Position numbers and translations under genes: made by a program. This document shows, one piece after another, positions 1 through 5,303 of a DNA stretch of 5,375 nt. This DNA comes from CALLVY01 sp937899855 (GTDB lineage Bacteria; Bacteroidota; Bacteroidia; Chitinophagales; Saprospiraceae): contig JBCBQC010000187.1 in the NCBI GenBank assembly GCA_039820405.1, forward strand, positions 1-5,375, written 5' to 3'. The notes beneath the pieces were generated by a model. The model was not told where the DNA came from. It was given only the letters and a program-made list of their open reading frames with translations, and ran no database searches. The stretch's first letter is position 1; every line of letters starts with the position of its first letter.

Positions 1-544
1 GGAATTTGTGGAGCGCAATCACGGCATCCGAAAAGACGAAGAGGGACGCCGCTACCCCGATCCGGGAAGCGGGCCAAGCATTCAGCTGTAGTGCCCAAGC
101 CTGCCAGGCCATCAGGACGATGACCCCCATGTATACGCCCACCGGCAGGGCCAAGGCACCCAAGTGGGGCCACAGCCAGCCGTAATAGGGTAGGGCAATC
201 GCCAGGAGCCACAGCAGCGGTCGCCAGTCCTTCCGAAAGCCCGCCACCCGACCAAAGGCTACGCAAAAGAGCAGGTGCGCCACCAGAAAAGCGGCCAGTC
301 CCCCCACAAAGCGGCTTTCCTCCAGCAAGAGCACATCTCCCAGGAGACAAAACAGCAGGGCGATCAGTACCCAGCCTCCGTAGGCTCGGCGCCACTTCCG
401 CCAACCCAACGCCGCCCAAACGGCAATCAAAATTGTCGTCGTCGCCTTGCCCAGGGCAAAGGCCGCGAAGTAGCCGCTGTACTGAGCGGCGATGGCGGCG
501 CTCGCACTCAGCGCCACCGATCCAAAAGCCAACCATCTTTTCAT
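1..544 (-). CDS. YhhN/TMEM86-family membrane protein, putative lysoplasmalogenase (partial, C-terminus off the window)
   Basis: The reverse strand is open from an ATG at 544-542 to the window edge, giving 181 residues with no stop. The protein is almost entirely hydrophobic, with about six to seven membrane segments, starting MKRWLAFGSVALS. Family hallmarks are in the right order: a GDVLLL motif around residue 69, FLVAHLLF around 86-93, a YMGVIVLMAW helix around 138-147, and FSDAVIALHKF at 171-181. The Asp residues in the GD and SD motifs are the conserved polar residues of the YhhN/TMEM86 family, whose characterised members hydrolyse the vinyl-ether bond of lysoplasmalogens in the membrane. 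Family proteins are usually about 210-235 residues, so roughly 30-50 residues and the last helix should lie beyond position 1. The gene is divergent from the next one with only 27 bp between starts. Family assignment is firm; enzymatic activity and substrate in this organism are inferred. Confidence 0.85.
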   Translation of the reverse strand, partial: MKRWLAFGSVALSASAAIAAQYSGYFAAFALGKATTTILIAVWAALGWRKWRRAYGGWVLIALLFCLLGDVLLLEESRFVGGLAAFLVAHLLFCVAFGRVAGFRKDWRPLLWLLAIALPYYGWLWPHLGALALPVGVYMGVIVLMAWQAWALQLNAWPASRIGVAASLFVFSDAVIALHKF

Positions 545-571
545 CAATAGTAGTATATTACAGCTCAAGTT
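545..571. promoter_or_regulatory. Compact 27-bp divergent intergenic region with an imperfect palindrome
   Basis: Only 27 bp separate the start codons of the minus-strand YhhN-family gene and the plus-strand gene at 572. The gap is AT-rich compared with the flanking genes and holds a 12-bp imperfect palindrome, GTAGTATATTAC at 550-561, in which five of six base pairs match. A minus-strand TACTATTG next to the ATG resembles the -7 consensus TAnnTTTG with one mismatch, but it abuts the start codon and has no well-spaced -33 element. Either promoters lie partly inside the opposing coding sequences or transcripts are almost leaderless. A shared operator is an inference. Confidence 0.35.
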
Positions 572-1216
572 ATGAAAAAAGCAGCAGCAGATTTCACTCC
601 CCCCACGCTGGTTACCTACTTCTTGTCCCTGGTGACCTACTTCATCCTGCCCATGTGGGTGGTGACGGGGATCAACTATGGCGCCCTGGTGCTCAAGTTC
701 TTTGCCCTGTACGAGCGGGACCAGCTCCCCTGGGAGGATCCCAAGCTCCAGCTGCTTTTCGTACTGATTTTTCTCGCGCCCCTGCTGTTTGGCATTTTGT
801 TTTACCACCTGACGGTGCGAAAAGTGGCGCGTCTGATCCACCGCGATTTTTTGATGCCCCTGATTCGCGAATTGGCCAATCGGGCGGCGCGGGTGCTGGT
901 CCATCGGGAGGAAACCCTGCCGGGCGAGGACGACTGGGAAGCGATCCTGCGTTGGTTGGACGATAAGATCAATCAACTGCCCAAGCTGCTGCGCTGGCTC
1001 ACGCGGAAAGTACTGGCGCAGATTCCCCTGGTCGAAATTTTGGCGACCTACACCAAAGCCGATCTGGTACCCGAGCGCCTACCCAAGCTGGTGGAGGGCA
1101 TGGAAAACAAACTCAACGAACGCGTCGCGGAAGTCATCGACGGAATGATCCCCAATTGGGTGTATTTCATTCCCCCCTTCAACCTGCTGCAATTGGCATT
1201 GTTGTATCAGGCCTAG
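572..1216 (+). CDS. Hypothetical protein with two N-terminal membrane helices
   Basis: This is a 214-residue protein that I cannot assign to a known family. The ATG at 572 is the only usual start, because an in-frame TAG sits at 551-553. Residues about 14-42 and 61-82 are strongly hydrophobic and predict a membrane hairpin, with the short charged loop ALYERDQLPWEDPK between them. The remainder (about 83-190) is helical and charged: a basic stretch just after helix 2 (TVRKVARLIHR), an acidic linker with PGEDDWE at 117-123, then amphipathic segments rich in Leu, Lys and Glu. The last 20 residues (about 194-213) are again hydrophobic and aromatic, with IPPF, and may be a third membrane or membrane-surface segment. 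There is no cleavable signal peptide and no catalytic motif I can name. It is followed after 65 bp by the regulator gene, with which it may be co-transcribed. That it is a real gene is supported by a clean start, the biochemically sensible layout and position; function is unknown. Confidence 0.8.
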   Translation: MKKAAADFTPPTLVTYFLSLVTYFILPMWVVTGINYGALVLKFFALYERDQLPWEDPKLQLLFVLIFLAPLLFGILFYHLTVRKVARLIHRDFLMPLIRELANRAARVLVHREETLPGEDDWEAILRWLDDKINQLPKLLRWLTRKVLAQIPLVEILATYTKADLVPERLPKLVEGMENKLNERVAEVIDGMIPNWVYFIPPFNLLQLALLYQA

Positions 1217-1281
1217 GGAGACTGGCCCGTAGCTCTTTTTATCTTGTAGCCAAGCTAATCTAAAACCTAAAACCACCCGTG

Positions 1282-1860
1282 ATGACCGAACTGTTTCGCA
1301 AGGCCATGCTTCAAATGATTCGCTTCGAACCCCAGGAATTGCAACTGTTGGGGGATTGCTTGGAGTACCTCGAATTTCCCCGGCGCGCCATCATTCACGA
1401 CATTGGGCACGTCTGGCGGCATACCTTTTTTATCGAGGAAGGCTGTTTGCGTTATTACCACCTCGTCAATGGGGAGGAGGTAACGGGGCAATTCTTTTTT
1501 GAAGGCAGCTGGTTTTCGGATTACGAAAGCTTTATCTCCGGGGAGCCTTCCCGCCTCTGCGTACAAGCCCTGGAGAAGACCAAGCTGTCCGTAATGAGCA
1601 AGAAAAACATTTACCGGCTGTACGATGAGATTTCCCGCTTCGAACGCCTGGGCCGCTTGATGGCCGAACGCGCCTTTATCGGTTTGCGGATGCGGACCCA
1701 AACCCTCACCCACCTCAATCCCGAAGAACGCTACCTCCGCCTGATAAAAAACCGCCCCAAAGTCATCGAACGCATTCCCCAGCACTACATCGCCAGCTTC
1801 CTCGGCATCAAACCCCAATCGCTCAGTCGGATTCGCAAACGCCTCCAGTCCCATTCCTAA
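1282..1860 (+). CDS. Crp/Fnr-family transcriptional regulator
   Basis: A 192-residue DNA-binding regulator with the two-domain Crp layout, slightly shorter than E. coli Crp. Residues about 30-110 form the cyclic-nucleotide-binding-type beta-roll (HTFFIEEGCLRYYHL, then the turn GSWFSDYESFISGEPS). A long dimerisation helix follows at about 111-140, and a C-terminal helix-turn-helix at about 165-189 with IPQHYIASFLGI and SLSRIRKRL. The recognition-helix pattern LSRIRK is typical of Bacteroidota Crp-like proteins. The pocket position that carries Arg-Ser in cAMP-binding Crp reads SRL here, and no Cys cluster for an Fe-S centre is present, so neither cAMP nor oxygen sensing is indicated; the ligand is unknown. 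A GTG at 1279 directly precedes the ATG and would add one residue; I prefer ATG. The gene lies 65 bp after the unknown membrane protein and 136 bp before the first barrel-like gene. Possible targets are those neighbours, but no operator is proven. Confidence 0.9.
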   Translation: MTELFRKAMLQMIRFEPQELQLLGDCLEYLEFPRRAIIHDIGHVWRHTFFIEEGCLRYYHLVNGEEVTGQFFFEGSWFSDYESFISGEPSRLCVQALEKTKLSVMSKKNIYRLYDEISRFERLGRLMAERAFIGLRMRTQTLTHLNPEERYLRLIKNRPKVIERIPQHYIASFLGIKPQSLSRIRKRLQSHS

Positions 1861-1949
1861 GCGGCCCCCCGCTCCGCATTTTAGGCCAACCCCGGCTCCA
1901 CTTCGGTATTTATTAACCCAGGTGTACGTTTTTCCCCTCGCTTCCGCCC

Positions 1950-1957
1950 CATCTTTG
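1950..1957 (+). promoter_or_regulatory. Putative Bacteroidota -7 promoter element for the barrel-like gene pair
   Basis: CATCTTTG differs by one base from the TAnnTTTG consensus of the primary sigma factor in Bacteroidota. It lies 39 bases before the ATG at 1997. The following bases extend an 11-bp identity, ATCTTTGTGGC, with the better promoter at 3487-3497. The expected -33 region (about 1923-1932) has only GTTTTT and no clear TTG, so this is a moderate call. Confidence 0.45.
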
Positions 1958-1996
1958 TGGCGATAGCATATTCCCTCTAATTAAATCTACCGTAAA

Positions 1997-2686
1997 ATGA
2001 AAGGTACTCCATTTTGCCTGGCCTTGCTCTGCCTTGCACTGGGCGCTCCCTCCCTCTCTGGCCAGACCCTCCTCGATCTGGGCCTCGGCACCTCCCAACA
2101 GGACCGCTGGGCCAGCCAGCTCACCCTCCGCCGGAGCTTTTCCCCCCAGTTCCGGGCGGGGCTGGAGGTCCAATTTGCCTCCCCCCGCTACCGCTTTATC
2201 GAAGCCCGCCCCATCGATCGCGGCTACGCCTTCCACCTGGCCCTGCCGCTGACCTACCAAATTTATGAGCGCGAGACGCTCCAGCTTTTCGCCTTTCTCA
2301 AGCCCTCCTGGCGCCGCCAGGGCATCATCGATCCCGATGGCAATAACCAACGCGACAGCCTGCTCCGCAGCACCGCCCTGGCGATCGAGCCCGGCCTCTT
2401 CGTCAACCTCCTCCTCGGCGAACGGCTGCAAGTACAGAGTGGCGTGACCTTTCCCACGGTTTTCGAGATCGATCCCAGCCAGCTCTTTGAAAACCAAACC
2501 ACCCTGATTCACGCCGGCCTGGCCTACCGCAGTGGCGCGCGTACCCAGTGGTTTCTCAACACCAACTGCGGACCCGCCTTTGGCGCCAGCGGGGACAGCC
2601 AAAAATTCCTCTGGTCGGCCCAAGTGGGCTGGCGCCTGGCCCTGGGCACGGACCTCCCCACCACCATCGTCGAAGCGACCTTTTAA
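1997..2686 (+). CDS. Putative outer-membrane beta-barrel protein, secreted, family unrecognised
   Basis: A 229-residue exported protein. Residues 1-22 are a signal peptide (Lys2, hydrophobic core LALLCLALG), probably cut before Gln23, a frequent pattern for Bacteroidota periplasmic and outer-membrane proteins. The mature part shows alternating polar/apolar strands separated by turns, for example RAGLEVQFASPRYRF (53-67), YAFHLALPLTYQIY (77-90), ETLQLFAFLKPSW (93-105), LAIEPGLFVNLLLGERLQVQ (128-147) and FLWSAQVGWRLAL (204-216). The last residue is Phe, as in many barrel proteins recognised by the BAM machinery. A DPDGNNQRD loop at 112-120 is polar and could be a surface or ion-binding loop. I see no peptidoglycan-binding, TonB or lipobox motif. 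The neighbour 38 bp downstream has the same size and architecture, suggesting an operon. Barrel topology is inferred from the pattern; substrate or partner unknown. Confidence 0.75.
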   Translation: MKGTPFCLALLCLALGAPSLSGQTLLDLGLGTSQQDRWASQLTLRRSFSPQFRAGLEVQFASPRYRFIEARPIDRGYAFHLALPLTYQIYERETLQLFAFLKPSWRRQGIIDPDGNNQRDSLLRSTALAIEPGLFVNLLLGERLQVQSGVTFPTVFEIDPSQLFENQTTLIHAGLAYRSGARTQWFLNTNCGPAFGASGDSQKFLWSAQVGWRLALGTDLPTTIVEATF

Positions 2687-2724
2687 AACGCCCCCTTTTC
2701 TCACTCCTCACAAAATTCAAACGC

Positions 2725-3393
2725 ATGAAAAAATTATTCCTGGCCCTCCTCCTCGGAGTCACCAGCACCTTCGCTTTGCGCGCGCAAAGCCCCGAGCCCA
2801 GCAAAATCGGCTGGTTTCTCAGCCCCGAATTCGGGACCATCTTTCACGGCGATCACCTGGGCCGTACCGTCGGCGTTGCCCTGGGGCTCAAACTCTGGCG
2901 CAATCGGCTGCTGCTGGGCTTCCAGACCTACGGTCGGTCGGGGCCCATCAATCCCACCGTCTTTACCATCGAAGCGGCCGACGGCCAAACTTACCGGGGC
3001 AGCAGTACCCTCCGCCTCCGGGCCGATCACGGGGCCTTTGGCCTTCTGCTGGCACCGGTCTTCGACCTGGGCCGCTGGCAATTGCAGGTGCCCCTCAATG
3101 TTGGGGGTATGGGGGCGGGCTTTTACTTTACCGGTGAGGATCGCGAGACGCCCGACGGTCGCCGGGTCAGCGAGTGGGAAAACCAAATGATGGACAGTCG
3201 CGATGCGGGCTTTGGCACTTGGTTGGAGTTTGGCCTGCGGGGCTCGGTAGCACTGCCTACGTCGGGCCTCCGGCTGGGGGCCGGACTGCATTACACGCTC
3301 ACCCCGGGCTGGGAAACCTATTTTGATCCCAGTGGGGATTTTTACAACGGTCGGCTGCGTTTGGCCCTGTTCGTACAGTTGGAGTCGTATTGA
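2725..3393 (+). CDS. Putative outer-membrane beta-barrel protein, secreted, family unrecognised
   Basis: A 222-residue exported protein. I chose the ATG at 2725 because it opens a textbook signal peptide (MKKLFLALLLG, cleavage after Ala20 in LRAQ); the frame is open further upstream to an ATG at 2548, but that would overlap the preceding gene by about 140 bases and bury the signal peptide. The mature part has amphipathic strands rich in Gly and aromatics: RTVGVALGLKLWRNRLLLGFQTYG (47-70), GAFGLLLAPVFDLGRWQLQVPL (103-124), GAGFYF (130-135), GTWLEFGLRGSVAL (164-177), GLRLGAGLHYTL (181-192) and RLRLALFVQL (210-219), ending in Tyr. A long polar loop at about 136-160 (GEDRETPDGRR) would face outside. 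It follows the similar-sized barrel-like gene by 38 bp with no promoter visible between them, so the two are probably one transcript. It ends in the double stop TGA-TAA. Overall style is that of small porin-like or transport-associated barrels; exact family unknown. Confidence 0.77.
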   Translation: MKKLFLALLLGVTSTFALRAQSPEPSKIGWFLSPEFGTIFHGDHLGRTVGVALGLKLWRNRLLLGFQTYGRSGPINPTVFTIEAADGQTYRGSSTLRLRADHGAFGLLLAPVFDLGRWQLQVPLNVGGMGAGFYFTGEDRETPDGRRVSEWENQMMDSRDAGFGTWLEFGLRGSVALPTSGLRLGAGLHYTLTPGWETYFDPSGDFYNGRLRLALFVQLESY

Positions 3394-3458
3394 TAAGACA
3401 GGGCCCAATCGTCGGTTGAGCGTAAAAGTATACGGGAAAAGTAAATAACAAAATGCTA

Positions 3459-3493
3459 TTTGTATTTAGTCTAATTAAGAATAAATATCTTTG
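3459..3493 (+). promoter_or_regulatory. Bacteroidota-type -33/-7 promoter for the T9SS cargo gene
   Basis: TATCTTTG at 3486-3493 matches the TAnnTTTG -7 consensus perfectly. TTTG at 3459-3462 matches the -33 element with a 23-bp spacer, at the long end of the range reported for this phylum. The surrounding sequence is markedly AT-rich compared with the genes. The -7 element ends 25 bases before the ATG at 3519, which gives a short leader and excludes the upstream in-frame ATG at 3453 from the transcript. This decides the start of the following gene. Confidence 0.75.
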
Positions 3494-3518
3494 TGGCAAA
3501 ATTAAAAATCCTCATAGC

Positions 3519-5303
3519 ATGAATTACAACTTTACTTTCCTCTTGCTCAGTGTACTGCTGGCCAGTAATGGCTGGCTGGCGAGTCCCACCTACGCCAGTG
3601 CGGATGACGACCGAACCTTTTCGGTGCTTTCGGATTCGCTTTTTGAAGAAAGCGCAAACATCATCCCCGCCTATTCCTTCCCCTCCATCAGTTGGGGTGA
3701 TTACGACAACGACGGTGATCTGGACTTCGCGATCGGTGGGGCCTTGGACGCCAACGGGGATACTTTCGCCGATTCGAGTGCCGTCGACATTTACCAAAAC
3801 GAGAACGGACAGTTTACCCGGCTCGCTACGGACGTTTTTTACGGCCTCCACGTCGGTACGGTCCTCCTGCTGGACATCGATCTGGACGGAGACCTCGACT
3901 TGATCGCAACCGGACAGAATTATGTAGATATTTTTGATTACCAGATGACCGTCTACCAGAACGACAACGGCAACTTTTCCGCAGGCCAATCGCTCCCCGG
4001 CACCATTTTTTCCTCCCTCAACGCCGGCGATTACGACCTAGATGGCGATTTGGACTTGCTGGTCTCCGGGGCGGTCCAGGGAGGGGGTGGCGCTTCGGTT
4101 CGCACCCTGCTCTACACCAACGACGCGGGCAATTTCAGCGACAGCGGGATCAGCTTCCCGGGCGTTCAAAACGGCGATGCCCAATTTGCGGATTTTGATG
4201 GCGATGGCCGTTTGGATGTCCTCCTGATGGGCGTCAATGATGATGGCGACTACCTCCTCCACTACTACCGGCAAACGACTGCGGGCTACGTACTGGAGCA
4301 GGAATTGGGGGGCATGTACCTGGGGGCTTTTTCCATCAGCGACTACGACAACGATGGCGATTTGGATTTTGCCGTGATGGGCGACGACGTCAATGACGAC
4401 TACGCCGCCTTTTTGTATCCCAACGAAGGGACGCAGTTTGGCATTCCCGATACCCTGCTGGGCATCGATAATTCCAGCGGACCCAACCCCGTCGACTGGG
4501 GCGATTACGACAACGATGGCCTCCGCGACCTGGTGATGGTGGGCAACGACGAAGACTTTGAGGACCGCACCTTCCTCTACCGCAACAACAACGGACAACT
4601 GGAACGGGCCTTTGAGGGCTTGCGCGATTTGGGGGGCAATACCGCCGCGGGCTTTGCCGACTTTGATGGCGACCGCGACCTGGACCTCCTTCTGGCGGGC
4701 TCCTACTTCAACGACGACTATGACTACCTGGCCGTCGTCATCCCCAACCTCAATACCGTGGACGTGGTCAACGAAGCCCCCCAGCCCCCCAGCGCTACCA
4801 CGGCCACCTTTACCGCCCTCGACACCCTGCGCTTTGACTGGGAATTGGGAACGGACGACCGGACCCCGGACGCGGGGCTTTACTATTGGCTCCGGGTCAG
4901 CCGCCTGGCGGATGGTCAGTTGCTGGCCGACTATCCCGTGTACGGCAACACCTGGTCGCTAAACCTGCCCCGCGATGATTACGCCTGGAGCGTTCGGTCG
5001 GTCGATGCCTCCGATGTGTTCTCGGTAGCGGTTGATGGCGAAATTCGGACGACCTCCGTATCCCAAGTGGCGGTGACCCCAGTGGCGGTGGTGCCCAACC
5101 CCGTGGTGGATGACCTGGTGTTGCGGGGCGTTCGTTTGGAAGGGGGGCGGATAGAGATTTACAATGCCCTGGGGCAGTTGGTGGAGCAGGGCCGTCTGCG
5201 TGGCCAGCGCTACGCAGTAGGGGGCCTGGTGCCGGGCGCTTACAGCCTACGGGCCTACGACGAGGCTGGAACGAGCTACGTGGCAAAGTTTATCGTCCAC
5301 TAG
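3519..5303 (+). CDS. Secreted FG-GAP/VCBS-repeat (seven-bladed propeller) protein with T9SS C-terminal sorting domain
   Basis: A 594-residue surface or extracellular protein. Residues 1-28 are a signal peptide (core FTFLLLSVLLA, AxA-type cleavage site before Asp29), although its N-terminus lacks Lys/Arg. Residues about 55-410 hold seven repeats with a calcium-loop core of type DxDxDGDxD at 61, 119, 171, 225, 275, 329 and 381, about 53 residues apart; six are followed by a LYxNxxGxF-like strand. This is the FG-GAP/VCBS pattern of integrin-like seven-bladed propellers. Residues about 420-513 look like an Ig/FnIII-type domain (APQPPSATTATF, then FDWELG, YYWLRVSR, YAWSVRSVDASD). Residues 524-594 are a type A T9SS sorting domain: VVPNPVVDDLVL, IEIYNALGQLVEQG, LVPGAYSLRAYD and a final KFIVH. 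In this family the domain directs export across the outer membrane and is removed, often with anchoring to surface lipopolysaccharide. No catalytic domain is seen, so an adhesive or carbohydrate/protein-binding role is likely but inferred. An ATG at 3453 would add 22 residues but lies upstream of the promoter. Confidence 0.93.
   Translation: MNYNFTFLLLSVLLASNGWLASPTYASADDDRTFSVLSDSLFEESANIIPAYSFPSISWGDYDNDGDLDFAIGGALDANGDTFADSSAVDIYQNENGQFTRLATDVFYGLHVGTVLLLDIDLDGDLDLIATGQNYVDIFDYQMTVYQNDNGNFSAGQSLPGTIFSSLNAGDYDLDGDLDLLVSGAVQGGGGASVRTLLYTNDAGNFSDSGISFPGVQNGDAQFADFDGDGRLDVLLMGVNDDGDYLLHYYRQTTAGYVLEQELGGMYLGAFSISDYDNDGDLDFAVMGDDVNDDYAAFLYPNEGTQFGIPDTLLGIDNSSGPNPVDWGDYDNDGLRDLVMVGNDEDFEDRTFLYRNNNGQLERAFEGLRDLGGNTAAGFADFDGDRDLDLLLAGSYFNDDYDYLAVVIPNLNTVDVVNEAPQPPSATTATFTALDTLRFDWELGTDDRTPDAGLYYWLRVSRLADGQLLADYPVYGNTWSLNLPRDDYAWSVRSVDASDVFSVAVDGEIRTTSVSQVAVTPVAVVPNPVVDDLVLRGVRLEGGRIEIYNALGQLVEQGRLRGQRYAVGGLVPGAYSLRAYDEAGTSYVAKFIVH
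3699..4685 (+). repeat. Seven in-gene calcium-loop repeats (FG-GAP/VCBS type)
   Basis: The nine-codon loop cores are at 3699-3725, 3873-3899, 4029-4055, 4191-4217, 4341-4367, 4503-4529 and 4659-4685. Steps between them are 174, 156, 162, 150, 162 and 156 bases. Repeats 1, 2, 3 and 5 keep DxDxDGDxD. Repeat 4 reads DFDGDGRLD, repeat 6 DYDNDGLRD and repeat 7 DFDGDRDLD, where the loop Gly is replaced by Arg. The DNA is similar too: GACTACGACAACGATGGC and close variants recur in repeats 1, 5 and 6. The repeats are protein-coding, not a separate element. Confidence 0.9.

Noticed and set aside
275..966. Plus-strand frames at 275-550 and 433-966
   Set aside because: They lie opposite or out of frame with the YhhN-family gene and the 572 gene, are rich in Arg, Ser, Pro and Gln, and lack any domain-like pattern; they are shadows.
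1210..1240. GGCC...GGCC plus a T run after the 572 gene as a terminator
   Set aside because: The stem is 4 bp with a 10-base loop and the T run starts 8 bases further on, too weak to call.
1239..1246. TATCTTGT as a promoter for the Crp-like gene
   Set aside because: It mismatches the last two bases of TAnnTTTG and has no TTG element at a plausible -33 distance.
1267..1854. Long minus-strand frame opposite the Crp-like gene
   Set aside because: The plus strand encodes a recognisable beta-roll and helix-turn-helix across the same bases; the antisense frame is open because of codon bias.
1861..1885. Possible terminator hairpin GCGG-CCCC-CCGC just after the Crp-like gene
   Set aside because: The stem is only 4 bp and is not followed by a convincing T run.
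2548..2724. Upstream extension of the second barrel-like gene to an ATG at 2548
   Set aside because: It would overlap the first barrel-like gene by about 140 bases, encode an Arg/His/Pro-rich stretch and place the signal peptide internally.
1913..3408. Minus-strand frames of 263 and 224 residues opposite the two barrel-like genes
   Set aside because: The plus-strand products have signal peptides and amphipathic strands; the antisense products are Gly/Ala/Glu-rich or compositionally odd and show no start context or motif.
3471..4598. Minus-strand frames opposite the propeller gene, rich in Val, Ile and Ala
   Set aside because: Their VVVIA-like runs are the reverse complement of the repeated Asp-rich codons (GAC/GAT to GTC/ATC), so they are artefacts of the calcium-loop repeats.
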